Assembly (NCBI GenBank): GCA_937916845.1
Contig: CALFSK010000016.1
Coordinates: forward strand, 1-64,000
Direction of reading: 5' to 3'
DNA length: 64,000 nucleotides
From: an uncultured Lactobacillus sp.
GTDB taxonomy: Bacteria > Bacillota > Bacilli > Lactobacillales > Lactobacillaceae
Shown here in pieces: positions 46,385 to 55,540 of this stretch. The position numbers and the translations under genes are program-made. The stretch's first letter is position 1. Each line of letters opens with the position of its first letter. The notes below the pieces were generated by a model. It had not been told where the DNA came from and made no database searches. It saw only the letters and a program-made list of their open reading frames with translations.

Positions 46385-47428
46385 TTAAAAATTAATTACT
46401 TTGTTTTCTCGTGCTGATTCGAAAATTTTTTCGATTACTTGTAACGTCCACATCACTTCTGAATTCTTTACCAGTGGTTCTTCCTTACCGTCGATCCACG
46501 CCACAAAGTTACGGTAAAAGTCACAAACATCCGTCTTTACTTGTGGTAACGGATGATGCTGAATACTATCATCCGTCCGCGGGGCCATGGTCTTCGTAAA
46601 ACCCGCACCAGCTTCTACGGGAACCGTATCTTGGGCCAATTCGCCTTCCAGAGTGACGTACTCGCCGTGTAACTCGAAATCCTTAATAATTGCAGTACCA
46701 GTAGAACCGCTCATGTACCATTCTGGTAATTTAATAAAGTTAAAGGTCCCAACTTCAAGTACCGCCCGCATATTGTCATCAAACCGCAAAATAATTCGGA
46801 AACCATCGTCGACTGGGTGCCCTAACGCATCACTAGTATCCGCATAAAGGCTGACTAATCGGTTTTTCTTTTTCAAAATTAATAATCGATCTAACAAGTG
46901 AACACACCAGTCATAAATCATGCCACCGCCGTGTTCCTTAGTCCGGCGCCAGTCATCTGGCACGCCTCGCGACCCTTGAACACGATTTTCAATGTCATAC
47001 ACACGTCCCAAAGTATGCTCATCATAGAGTTTCTTGATCATCCGGTAATTTTCGTCCCAACGCCGGTTTTGATCTACCATAAAGCAACGACTCGTTTCCT
47101 TGGCAACGTCCAAGATATCCTGGAAATCTTGCGGCGCCATCGTAACTGGCTTTTCACAAATAACGTGCTTACCAGCCCGCATTGCAGCAATAGCAAGTTC
47201 CTTATGTACGTCGTTCGGGGTAGCGATTAAGACAATATCGACAGCTTGGTCTTGTAAAACTGCGTCTAAACTATCATAAGTCCGATAACCAGCTGTCTGG
47301 GCAGCCATGGTCTTATCAGCATCCCAATCATAAATTCCCCGCACTTCGATCTCATCAACCATTTCTAGTCGGTCCAAATGACGCTTGCCCATACCACCAT
47401 AGCCAATCAAGACTAAATTTTTAGTCAT
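46385..47428 (-). CDS. Gfo/Idh/MocA oxidoreductase (cluster gene)
   Basis: NAD(P)-dependent sugar dehydrogenase of 347 residues. Rossmann motif LIGYGGMGKRH near the N-terminus, the EKP motif in VICEKPVTM, and DWCVHLLDRLL with the Asp/His pair of the active site. The ATG chosen is seven bases after AAAGGATTGAG; an in-frame ATG six codons earlier overlaps the previous gene. It lies between two TIM-barrel genes. Likely reduces or oxidises a 3-keto sugar. Confidence 0.85.
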   Translation of the reverse strand: MTKNLVLIGYGGMGKRHLDRLEMVDEIEVRGIYDWDADKTMAAQTAGYRTYDSLDAVLQDQAVDIVLIATPNDVHKELAIAAMRAGKHVICEKPVTMAPQDFQDILDVAKETSRCFMVDQNRRWDENYRMIKKLYDEHTLGRVYDIENRVQGSRGVPDDWRRTKEHGGGMIYDWCVHLLDRLLILKKKNRLVSLYADTSDALGHPVDDGFRIILRFDDNMRAVLEVGTFNFIKLPEWYMSGSTGTAIIKDFELHGEYVTLEGELAQDTVPVEAGAGFTKTMAPRTDDSIQHHPLPQVKTDVCDFYRNFVAWIDGKEEPLVKNSEVMWTLQVIEKIFESARENKVINF

Positions 47429-47442
47429 ATTTCTCAATCCTT

Positions 47443-48363
47443 TCACGATAAAATTTCATTCAAATAATCTAAACTCAATTGCAATCCTCGCCGCGGATCT
47501 GACAACGATCCATAGCCATTTGAGTTCTTGTATTCCACCTGAATTGGTCCGTTAAAATCATGTTGTTGCAAGGCTTTAAAGAGTTTTTCCCAGTTTAAGT
47601 CCCCGTATCCCGGTAAAGTTGGTTGATAATAGCCGAAGTCAAAACGATGGGTTTGTTCCAGCTTTTTACCATAAATTCCGTAACGTGAAAAATTCGTTTG
47701 TTTCGTCGTAATATCCTTCACGTGTACACTGTAGATTCGGTCGGCAAAAGTTGCCGCTGCCTTCAAATAATCCATTTGCATCCAAGCCAAGTGCGATGGG
47801 TCAAAATTCAATCCGAAATTAGTATTCGGAACGAGTTCAAACATCCGTTGCCACATTTCTGGAGAGTAAGAAATTGTTGCTGGATAACCCTCGGGGTCCC
47901 ACGTTGGCATTGGACAGTTTTCGATTAAAACGGTTACATTTCGTTCTTCAGCAAAGGTTAAAATCTCTGGAAACAATTCGGCGTACGCCTTAAAGTTATC
48001 GTCCAGTGACAATTGCGGATTTTTACCAATATAGGTACCAACGTACGGAACTTGTAAATCACCGGCCAAAGCAATGACCCGTTTTAAATGCTGTAAGTTA
48101 AGACTTTGTTGCTGTGGATTTGGATCTAGCATATTTTCATAGAATGCTAGGGTACTAATTTCTAAGTGTGACTGCTTAAGCAGTTGTTTAATTTCTAATA
48201 AATCATATGTGTTGTAGTGATCAGCATCTAAATCTCCCTGTTTCGGATGACCCACTGGCCAACATGCGACCTCCAAAGTGGTATATCCCAAATCATGAGC
48301 AAGCTTGACTTTTTGGGTGAATGTTCCCGTCAAACAATTCGTAATAAAACCGATATGACGCAT
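47443..48363 (-). CDS. TIM-barrel sugar isomerase/epimerase, paralogue
   Basis: 306-residue AP2-type TIM barrel similar to the last gene of the cluster: both open with GF.T.CL, share ENCPMP and FGLNFDPSHL, and end with a Glu-containing strand. First gene of the downstream three-gene unit, with a cre-like site 56 bp upstream. Expected activity is epimerisation or isomerisation of a keto-sugar. Confidence 0.8.
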   Translation of the reverse strand: MRHIGFITNCLTGTFTQKVKLAHDLGYTTLEVACWPVGHPKQGDLDADHYNTYDLLEIKQLLKQSHLEISTLAFYENMLDPNPQQQSLNLQHLKRVIALAGDLQVPYVGTYIGKNPQLSLDDNFKAYAELFPEILTFAEERNVTVLIENCPMPTWDPEGYPATISYSPEMWQRMFELVPNTNFGLNFDPSHLAWMQMDYLKAAATFADRIYSVHVKDITTKQTNFSRYGIYGKKLEQTHRFDFGYYQPTLPGYGDLNWEKLFKALQQHDFNGPIQVEYKNSNGYGSLSDPRRGLQLSLDYLNEILS

Positions 48364-48418
48364 CTCACCGCCTCCCTTCTAATACTTATTTACAAGTTCA
48401 TTTTACAAAAACGCTACT

Positions 48419-48433
48419 ATGAAAGCGCTGTAT
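48419..48433 (-). promoter_or_regulatory. cre-like site
   Basis: ATGAAAGCGCTGTAT matches the CcpA consensus with one mismatch. It lies upstream of the TIM-barrel/dehydrogenase unit, suggesting glucose repression. Confidence 0.55.
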
Positions 48434-48543
48434 TTATCACGTGATTGAGGGTCGTTTTTTAACCTTTCCCAATTAACATGGTTGAGGTGACTTAATTTTT
48501 TCTGTTTGGTACCATAAATATTTGCCTACTCGTTTTCTCCATC

Positions 48544-48578
48544 AAAAAGGCGGCTCATCCGCAGACGGCCGCCTTTTT
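48544..48578. terminator. terminator after deglycosidase beta-like gene
   Basis: Stem AAAAAGGCGGC/GCCGCCTTTTT, symmetric so able to act in both directions. It splits the cluster into two transcription units. Confidence 0.85.
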
Positions 48579-48590
48579 AATTCATTATTT

Positions 48591-48980
48591 TTAACTGAAC
48601 GTTACTTCACGTTCCTTGAAACCACTTAATGGTACTGGAATATAGGCCGTAACAGTCACGATGTTGAGTTTAATCCGGTGCTGCCCACTTAAGCCACCTG
48701 GTTTAACAACTCGAACCGTCGCTGGATTAGCAAATTCCCACTTCAAGTCAGAAACGGTCTTTAATTCGTCTAATGTAAACCATTCTTCTTCGTCAACTGA
48801 GAAGCGCAAATCTTCATCTGGTACCTGTTCATCATCAACCCACACATGTACCCCACGTACCATTGATAGTGGAATCCCACGGTAATAGGTGATAAACGTT
48901 TTCATTTGAAAACCAGTGACTTCACCGGCTTCAACAACATTTGCGGCAGAATCTTTAATAAAAACATTTTCATCAAACAT
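48591..48980 (-). CDS. C-glycoside deglycosidase beta-subunit-like (DUF6379)
   Basis: Small beta-rich protein of 129 residues. MFDENVFIKDSAANVV, FITYYRGIPLSMVRGV, WVDDEQVP and IPVPLSGFKEREVTF fit the DUF6379 family, which contains the beta subunits of C-glycoside deglycosidases (DfgB/CarB type). I start at the ATG nine bases after GGAGGTG, 4 bp from the stop of the alpha-like gene, so translation of the two is coupled. The longer frame overlapping the alpha gene has no signal. Family recognition is from memory of the motifs. Confidence 0.75.
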   Translation of the reverse strand: MFDENVFIKDSAANVVEAGEVTGFQMKTFITYYRGIPLSMVRGVHVWVDDEQVPDEDLRFSVDEEEWFTLDELKTVSDLKWEFANPATVRVVKPGGLSGQHRIKLNIVTVTAYIPVPLSGFKEREVTFS

Positions 48981-48984
48981 CAGC

Positions 48985-49998
48985 CTACACCTCCAATAAT
49001 GATAATTCATGCCGTAGCATTGCTTGATGCGCGGCAACTTGTTCTTTTTCAACCATTGGCTGACCAGGTAAAACAAAGCGGTTGCCTTCGTATTCGGTTG
49101 AAACATAACCTTTGTAGCCCTTATCCTTCAAGTATTGCATAATTTCGTGATAGTTAATGGAGTATTCTTCTCCATCATCAGTCATTTCATATAACTTGAA
49201 ATGGAAGTGCTTAATGTACTTCAAATAGCTATCCATGATGGACAATGGTTTATTTTCGTAACCTTGTGCATAGGTGATGTACATCTTGTCTGCATCAGTC
49301 TTACCATACTTCTTCACACCAGCTTCAAATTCTGGTGTTGGATTAAAGCCGTAACGAGCAACGTCTTCACCACGATCAAAGAAGGTATTGCACCAATCAA
49401 TGGTTTCCTGACTAACACCTGAAACTTGCTTCCAGTATTCAGACATCACACGTGGAATTTTCCGACAGAAGATCCCAGTATCAACGGTAATCCCTAAGTT
49501 TGGTGAATCGATTTCTTTCATCAAATCTAAGTACTTTTCAGTTTCAGGAATGCCCCATGATAACCCAGCATGGAGTTCCAACGTCAACTTAATGCCATAC
49601 TTTTCGGCTAACGGTAAAATTGGCTTAACAACTGCTGGTGGTGTCATTGAGATCATCCGAACAACTGGGAAGCCCATCCGATGTGCTAATTTGATTTCTT
49701 TCTTCATCAAAGCAACGTCTTCTTTAAGGGTCAACGTCCGATTGTCATACAAATTGGTGTTCAAAAAGACATCCGTACAAGATAACTTTTGGTGGTACTT
49801 AGCAACCAAGCGGTCCCATTCGGCCAAAGTTTCTTCAGAAGGTTCTGGTGCGCCTGGAATCATTTGATCTGGTAAGATTTCCAGTCCTTCAATTTTGTTA
49901 GCGTGCAAGAATTTGAAAATGTCTTCAAGCGACATCCGTCCGTGCATATATTCATTTTGCAAGCTATATAAACTAATACTAGTTTTAATATCACTCAT
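48985..49998 (-). CDS. C-glycoside deglycosidase alpha-subunit-like TIM barrel
   Basis: 337-residue AP2-type TIM barrel, longer than the other two in the cluster. Likely divalent-metal ligands: Glu141 (LELHAGLSW), Asp173 (TVDTGIF), His264 or His266 (KHFHFKLYE) and Glu302 or Glu304 (STEYEGNRF). Extra segment about 180-245 between strands. Its immediate partner is the DUF6379 protein, the gene pair that defines C-glycoside deglycosidases; known alpha subunits are metal-dependent TIM barrels. It could alternatively cleave 3-keto O-glycosides by elimination. Confidence 0.78.
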   Translation of the reverse strand: MSDIKTSISLYSLQNEYMHGRMSLEDIFKFLHANKIEGLEILPDQMIPGAPEPSEETLAEWDRLVAKYHQKLSCTDVFLNTNLYDNRTLTLKEDVALMKKEIKLAHRMGFPVVRMISMTPPAVVKPILPLAEKYGIKLTLELHAGLSWGIPETEKYLDLMKEIDSPNLGITVDTGIFCRKIPRVMSEYWKQVSGVSQETIDWCNTFFDRGEDVARYGFNPTPEFEAGVKKYGKTDADKMYITYAQGYENKPLSIMDSYLKYIKHFHFKLYEMTDDGEEYSINYHEIMQYLKDKGYKGYVSTEYEGNRFVLPGQPMVEKEQVAAHQAMLRHELSLLEV

Positions 49999-50018
49999 TG
50001 TTTGTGACTCCTATCCAA

Positions 50019-51119
50019 TTAATCGTTTAATTCAACAACCTTGCCAGTTTCAGCTGACTTGTAAATGGCTTCAAGAATTTGAGTAACCACAATGGCTTGT
50101 TCTGGTTTAACCAATGGTTCCTTGTCGTTCAAGAGTGCATCGACCCATTGTGTTGCTTCTGCATCACGTTGTTCGACGTGGTTAGCACCAAAACCGAAGA
50201 CACCATCCGCTTCAGAAGGCTTCGTTTCTTCAAGTTCACCATGAGCGGCCTTGTTAAAGACGACGTAACCTTGGTCTAAGAAGGCTTTACCGAACATTTC
50301 GGCACCCGCTTTAGTCCCACACAACGTTACTTGTGCTTCCTTTGGATCAACGACGTTCAATGCCCATGCAGCTTCAAGGAAAATCGTTGCGCCATTTTCC
50401 ATCTTGATCAGACCAAAAGCAGAATCTTCAGTTTCAAAAGTCTTTGGATCCCAAGGGCCAAACATATTAGCTTCTGGGTTATCCTTTAATTTTTGATAAG
50501 TTGATCCTAAGACCATCTTTGGTTTGTAGTTATTCATGAACCAAAGTGTTAAGTCCAACGCGTGAGTACCGATATCGATTAAAGGACCGCCACCCTGTTT
50601 AGACTTATCTGGGAACACACCCCAGGTTGGAACACCCCGACGACGAACAGCGTGTGCTTTAGCAAAGTAGATATCACCTAATTCACCGCCACGAGCTGCT
50701 TTATAAGTTGCTTGTGAATCTTCACGGAAACGGTTTTGATAACCAATCGTTAATTTATGACCAGTCTTATGGTAAGCTTCAAGCATCTTTTTAGCTTCTG
50801 CATAGTTGATAGCCATTGGCTTTTCACACATAACATCTTTGCCAGCATATAAAGCGGCACAAGTGATTTCAGAATGGGAAACGTTTGGTGTTAATACGTG
50901 GACAACATCGATTGAATCGTCTTTCAGTAATTCGTGATAATCGGTATAAGTCTTTGCATCTGGTGTCCCGTATTCCTTAGCGGCTTTTTCGGCACGTTCT
51001 GGAATTAAGTCACAGAAAGCAACTAGTTCAATTTTGTCAGTTAACTTTGAAAGTGCTGGAAAATGTTTTTGGTTCGCAATCCCACCACAACCAATGAATC
51101 CAAATCGTAATTTTTTCAT
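50019..51119 (-). CDS. Gfo/Idh/MocA dehydrogenase, glycoside 3-oxidising candidate
   Basis: 366-residue NAD(P)-dependent dehydrogenase: Rossmann FIGCGGIANQKHFPAL, Lys100 in MCEKPMAI, and Asp182/His186 in LIDIGTHALDL form the expected catalytic set. First gene of the dehydrogenase-alpha-beta unit; in known C-glycoside pathways (DgpA, CarA) a member of this family oxidises C3 of the sugar before cleavage. A GTACATGTAC palindrome and a cre-like site lie directly upstream. Confidence 0.85.
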   Translation of the reverse strand: MKKLRFGFIGCGGIANQKHFPALSKLTDKIELVAFCDLIPERAEKAAKEYGTPDAKTYTDYHELLKDDSIDVVHVLTPNVSHSEITCAALYAGKDVMCEKPMAINYAEAKKMLEAYHKTGHKLTIGYQNRFREDSQATYKAARGGELGDIYFAKAHAVRRRGVPTWGVFPDKSKQGGGPLIDIGTHALDLTLWFMNNYKPKMVLGSTYQKLKDNPEANMFGPWDPKTFETEDSAFGLIKMENGATIFLEAAWALNVVDPKEAQVTLCGTKAGAEMFGKAFLDQGYVVFNKAAHGELEETKPSEADGVFGFGANHVEQRDAEATQWVDALLNDKEPLVKPEQAIVVTQILEAIYKSAETGKVVELND

Positions 51120-51153
51120 GATGTATCTCCTCGTTGATTTAATTTTCTATGTC

Positions 51154-51167
51154 TCGTACATGTACGA
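51154..51167. promoter_or_regulatory. TCGTACATGTACGA palindrome, cluster operator
   Basis: 14-bp perfect palindrome 35 bp upstream of the dehydrogenase gene. Its GTACATGTAC core recurs before the symporter gene, so both are probably bound by the same regulator. Confidence 0.65.
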
Positions 51168-51182
51168 TGATTATATTAATCG

Positions 51183-51197
51183 ATTAAGCGCTTACAA
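51183..51197 (-). promoter_or_regulatory. cre-like site
   Basis: TTGTAAGCGCTTAAT on the minus strand matches the CcpA consensus with one mismatch, 16 bp beyond the operator palindrome. Confidence 0.6.
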
Positions 51198-51298
51198 AAG
51201 TGTGATAATTTTCCAACTGAACCCCAAATATTTATCTGCCTTCATGGGTTAAAATCAAACGTTGTTAATTATTAATCATCGTTGCTGTAAAAATTAAC

Positions 51299-52708
51299 TT
51301 ATTTTTCGCGCTTAGCTAAATCACTAACAATTTGTTCATGCTGATGGTCTAAGTTGTAGAACAAGACCGTGATTAACATTAAGATCGATAAGATAATTGG
51401 AATAACAAAGAACAAGACATTCAAGCCATGAACAACTCCGGCCGTAATATGATTGGCATTGTAACCAATCCAGCTCAAAGCGTAGCCGGCGATGGCAGAA
51501 CCGATGGCCATCCCAACTTTAGTGGCAAAACTGTACCCAGCGTATAATGTTCCTTCTGAACGTTCGCCGAACCGCCATTCATTGTAATCAACGGAATCCG
51601 CGCTCATACCGAAGACAGATGCCGCACTAACGGCCCCAATAACGTTACCAGCTAAGTAAACGGCTAAGAATAACGGAATATTATTTTCGATAAACGGTAA
51701 GATCAAATATGACGCGATAAAACCAATCTGAGCAATAATATTAGCATTCCGGTGACCAACCTTCGCAATCAATTGTGCTGAGAACAAAGACGAAATCAAT
51801 TGGCCAACGTATAGTAGTGGTAACAGAATCGAAATCAAAGCCGGATTATTCAAGACATACATGGCAAAGTAAATGGTGATAGCCACAATGACCCCAATCC
51901 GAATAAAGAGTAATAGGGAAAGAAGAACCGCTACGGCCCAAGGACGATTATGTAGCGCATCCTTGTAAGTCTTTAAAATATTGCCTTTAGGACGGTCACC
52001 AGTTGCTGTTGCAACGGTTGAGGGTTCCAAATAACGTTCCTTGCAATTACGTGCGACAACTTCAAACCCGATAATACCTAAAATCCCAAAAATTGCTGCG
52101 GTGAAGACAAATCCTAACCGTTGATTACCACCACCGGTCAACTTTACTAGTGGCATTGCTAACCCGGTAATGGCGATACTCCCTAAAGCAGCCCCGGCCA
52201 CCCGGAAGCTTGATAATTTAGCTTTTTCAGCTGAATCACGAGTCATCAACGTCATTAAGGAACCATAAGGAACGTTCACAACGGAATACACGATTCCGAC
52301 TAAGATATACGTCACGTACGCGTAGACTAATTTCAATCCTGCTGAACCTGGAATAAACGAAAAAGTCAGGACTAATACAATGGCTAGCGGAATAATAGCA
52401 AAGCGCATATACGGAATTGTCCGCCCATGTTTCGTATTGGTTCGGTCAACAAAGCCCCCGATAACCGGATCAATAAACGCATCTAATGCCCGTGCGACTA
52501 AAAACAAAGTCCCCGTTGCTGCTACTGGAATTAAAGCCACATCAGTGTAAAAGAATAATAAATAACTCCCAATGAATCCCCAAATTAAATTAGATGAGAA
52601 ATCACCCAATCCGTAACTTAGCTTTTCTTTAAGTACTAATTTACCGGCTGTCTTGACGCTTGAATCCTCGTCGTGCGCTGGCTGATTAGACTCGATTGCT
52701 TGTTTCAT
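51299..52708 (-). CDS. GPH-family glycoside:cation symporter
   Basis: 12-helix symporter of 469 residues, preceded by a hydrophilic 30-residue N-terminus. The GPH signature DPVIGGFVDRTNTKHGR is clear, as is NVPYGSLMTLMTRD. There is no C-terminal IIA domain. These proteins import glycosides, pentosides or glucuronides. Its place next to the dehydrogenase-alpha-beta genes and a shared operator indicate it imports their substrate unphosphorylated. Confidence 0.88.
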   Translation of the reverse strand: MKQAIESNQPAHDEDSSVKTAGKLVLKEKLSYGLGDFSSNLIWGFIGSYLLFFYTDVALIPVAATGTLFLVARALDAFIDPVIGGFVDRTNTKHGRTIPYMRFAIIPLAIVLVLTFSFIPGSAGLKLVYAYVTYILVGIVYSVVNVPYGSLMTLMTRDSAEKAKLSSFRVAGAALGSIAITGLAMPLVKLTGGGNQRLGFVFTAAIFGILGIIGFEVVARNCKERYLEPSTVATATGDRPKGNILKTYKDALHNRPWAVAVLLSLLLFIRIGVIVAITIYFAMYVLNNPALISILLPLLYVGQLISSLFSAQLIAKVGHRNANIIAQIGFIASYLILPFIENNIPLFLAVYLAGNVIGAVSAASVFGMSADSVDYNEWRFGERSEGTLYAGYSFATKVGMAIGSAIAGYALSWIGYNANHITAGVVHGLNVLFFVIPIILSILMLITVLFYNLDHQHEQIVSDLAKREK

Positions 52709-52762
52709 CTTAAAGCCCTCCTCGTAGACTTATTCATAAACTGGTTATCGTAACTTAGGTGC

Positions 52763-52774
52763 TGTACATGTACA
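52763..52774. promoter_or_regulatory. TGTACATGTACA palindrome, cluster operator
   Basis: 12-bp perfect palindrome 55 bp upstream of the symporter gene, sharing the core GTACATGTAC with the site before the dehydrogenase gene. Confidence 0.65.
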
Positions 52775-52789
52775 CCTAAAACTTTACCA

Positions 52790-52804
52790 AGGAAAGCGCT
52801 TTCT
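52790..52804. promoter_or_regulatory. cre-like site
   Basis: GAAAGCGCTTTC core, a near-ideal CcpA palindrome, just upstream of the operator before the symporter gene. Confidence 0.65.
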
Positions 52805-52942
52805 TTAACTCGCATTTTCTACTAGCAAAACCATAAATTTTTAACCTTTTAGTTACAGACTTCCAGCTCCCCGTAATTTATCAGGGTCAGCTTTCCCCAT
52901 AAAAAAATGCGGAATTCCGACTTGGACTCCGCATTTTCAGTA

Positions 52943-55378
52943 TTACGATTCCCGATATAATTCAAATAAACTGATAGCATTTGCTGATAATTCAAACGGT
53001 AAGACTAACTCGTCGTTAACTGTGATCGACCGTAAATTCAATTGTGGCGTCACGCTATGACGTAGGTATTCAGTCGCCTCGGTACCAATATCCAGCGGCT
53101 TCCCCCAGTTTAGCCACTGCTTTAAAACGTCACCGTGTTCGTCACTCAACAACCATTGTTTTAACAAGTACCGACCGGCCACTAATCCTTCAATATGGAC
53201 TGTGCCAACGTAGGATGACGTGTTCTCAAAAATTTTATTGATGTTTTCCGGTTCGATCAAATCTTCCTTATTCAGGTAATAAACACTATTAAAATGCTTG
53301 TAATTAGAGACTAGAACGTTCAACCGGTCATAGCCATAACTTGTGACGATGACGTGTTCCTTTGCCGCTAGCATCTGCCCATTGAGGCTATCCAGCATAC
53401 GAAAGGCGTAGTAGGCGGGTTTTTTGATATTTGTTTTCGTCAATAGTCCCGAACCACCGTGCAAAATCCCGTTCGTATCGCCGAAAGTCCCAAAAGTATC
53501 GCTCAACTGCCAGTAACCAAAAACAGCCACCTGGTTGGCACATTTTAAGACATTACGAATAATGTACGTCGCTTTAAATAAGCTATCATGCACAAAATTA
53601 CGGTCAGAAATTGACATATTCCACTGCGTTACGTATAGCGGAATCCGGTCGACGCCTAACTCCTGCATCACCTTTTTGGTGGCTTGAATCATCTTAAAAA
53701 TTTGATCTGGGTCACTCGAAACGGCATTCTGAATCTGTAACTTAGATTTTTCCAAACCAAAATCTTGGGGATAAACGTAGACCGAGAAGAAATCCGGTAA
53801 CACCGTTTTCTGCCACTGAGATAAAATCATTTCCACACTGCTGAAATCAATATCCAATGACAACCCACAACCACCAACCTTAACATCGGGTAAAAGTTCA
53901 TTAATACACTGCTTGGTCTGGCGAAAATGGGCTAAATATTGCCGAACTTGTTGCTCATCCAACTGGTTAGGCGCGTATTGTGAGGATAAGACGCTTTGAC
54001 TGGGATACCATAATTCAAAGCACCACCGCGAAACTTCTTCGACACCCCACTTTGCAATACAGTGTCGGACAAAGGACGATAAAAATCCACCCCATGAAAA
54101 TCCATCTTGCGAAATAAAGCTGTACGGATTGTCCGTTTTAAGCCGTTCCTTAGAGGTGATATTTACTTTTAAAGGTTTCTTTCCTAACTCAACAAACGGA
54201 ATTAAATTTGTCCGCAACAACATCTCGAGGACGTCATCAATCCGAGTAAAACTATAGTTAGTTGGATTTTGTGGTGAAATTAATAACATCGTATCTGAAA
54301 AGATACCGTCAATTCGCCCGTATTTAAATTTAATGTCTGCTTGAACACCCTGAACTTGTTGTTCCATACTACTCGACAACAATGATTCGGCACTTCCAAG
54401 ATTGATCAACTTTTTCCACGATGTACTTAAAATGGCGTGTTGCTGACTAGGAGCAAAGATATCTTTAAACGTCACCGCCGCTTTTTGACTCGTTCGTTGA
54501 TTTGAATAGTCTAGAATTGCTGCCATCTGTTGCTTAGGTTCATGTTGCGCCTTTTTTAGTCGCTCTTGTTGTTGCCGTTCACGGTAGCTAGCCCGATAAA
54601 CGCCGGGCGTCATGCCATATTGCGCTTTAAAGGCCGTATTAAAAGAACCCACGTTGGGAAAACCGTTATCTAAAGCAATGTCAGTCACCGTTTTTTCAGT
54701 ATTAATCATATCGTTTAACGCCGTTTGTACTCGCAAATTAGTCACGTACTTATGGAATGACACTTGAAACGTTTGTTTAAAAATTCGGGATAGGTATGGC
54801 GATGACAAATAAAATTTCTCAGCAACATAGTCTAAAGTAATTGGTTTTGTATAATGATCGTCGACATACTTTTTAACGGCGTACGCACTCTTAGATTGGT
54901 TATCCGCCAAATCTTCTGGCGCGGGATCACTTATTTGGCTAAGATAAAATCGGTAGATCAACATTAACAACTCGTAATAGCGCATTAATACACTAACATT
55001 CGTATATTTATCCGGATTTAACCGCTGCTTAATTAGACCCATCAAACAAGTCATGACCGCATCGTCGTGTTTCGTCCGCTCAATTGCGGAGCATCCCTGC
55101 ACCTTGGTTGCAACGGCATTATTGCTTAAATCACCAGCACTGTTGTCAACTAATATACTAATTAACAACGCCCCTTGCTGATCAACAAGGCGACAAATAC
55201 TATTAGCATTTAAAATGAGGAAGTCGCCCTGATTTAAAACCAGTTGTTTTTGGTCATACGCAATTTTGAAATCGCTTACATTCGCAATCAAAAACCGAAT
55301 TTCATTAGATTCAATTGGTCGTAACAGTTCACTAAGTTCATAAAATTGAATATTATGCCACATTGTTTGTCCTGGCAT
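52943..55378 (-). CDS. AraC-type regulator fused to catalytically dead GH39-like domain
   Basis: 811 residues from the ATG eight bases after GAAAGAAG (a GTG three codons earlier is badly spaced). An N-terminal cupin-like part (1-85), a linker, and an AraC DNA-binding domain (about 165-265, LDYVAEKFYLSSPYLSRIF and GFPNVGSFNTAFKAQYGMTP) are followed by a roughly 500-residue GH39 xylosidase-like domain. The acid/base motif that should read E-x-W-N-E-P is ELWYPS, with Pro459 at the Glu position; the nucleophile motif TEWN is TQWN (Gln585). Both catalytic Glu are lost, so it probably binds a glycoside as inducer. Confidence 0.8.
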   Translation of the reverse strand: MPGQTMWHNIQFYELSELLRPIESNEIRFLIANVSDFKIAYDQKQLVLNQGDFLILNANSICRLVDQQGALLISILVDNSAGDLSNNAVATKVQGCSAIERTKHDDAVMTCLMGLIKQRLNPDKYTNVSVLMRYYELLMLIYRFYLSQISDPAPEDLADNQSKSAYAVKKYVDDHYTKPITLDYVAEKFYLSSPYLSRIFKQTFQVSFHKYVTNLRVQTALNDMINTEKTVTDIALDNGFPNVGSFNTAFKAQYGMTPGVYRASYRERQQQERLKKAQHEPKQQMAAILDYSNQRTSQKAAVTFKDIFAPSQQHAILSTSWKKLINLGSAESLLSSSMEQQVQGVQADIKFKYGRIDGIFSDTMLLISPQNPTNYSFTRIDDVLEMLLRTNLIPFVELGKKPLKVNITSKERLKTDNPYSFISQDGFSWGGFLSSFVRHCIAKWGVEEVSRWCFELWYPSQSVLSSQYAPNQLDEQQVRQYLAHFRQTKQCINELLPDVKVGGCGLSLDIDFSSVEMILSQWQKTVLPDFFSVYVYPQDFGLEKSKLQIQNAVSSDPDQIFKMIQATKKVMQELGVDRIPLYVTQWNMSISDRNFVHDSLFKATYIIRNVLKCANQVAVFGYWQLSDTFGTFGDTNGILHGGSGLLTKTNIKKPAYYAFRMLDSLNGQMLAAKEHVIVTSYGYDRLNVLVSNYKHFNSVYYLNKEDLIEPENINKIFENTSSYVGTVHIEGLVAGRYLLKQWLLSDEHGDVLKQWLNWGKPLDIGTEATEYLRHSVTPQLNLRSITVNDELVLPFELSANAISLFELYRES

Positions 55379-55478
55379 TATGTTCACTTCTTTCAGGATT
55401 GACTATTTACCGTATCGTATCATGGTTTCGTTAAGTTGAACTGCAAAAAATCACATTCATGAGATTAAATTTTTGCAC

Positions 55479-55517
55479 AAAAAAATAACCCAATAAAATT
55501 AGTTCTTTATCAGGTTA
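55479..55517 (-). terminator. terminator after secreted peptide gene
   Basis: Minus-strand stem AACCTGATAAA/TTTATTGGGTT followed by seven T. Confidence 0.7.
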
Positions 55518-55540
55518 ATTTTTAGTTGTTTTAACGTTAA

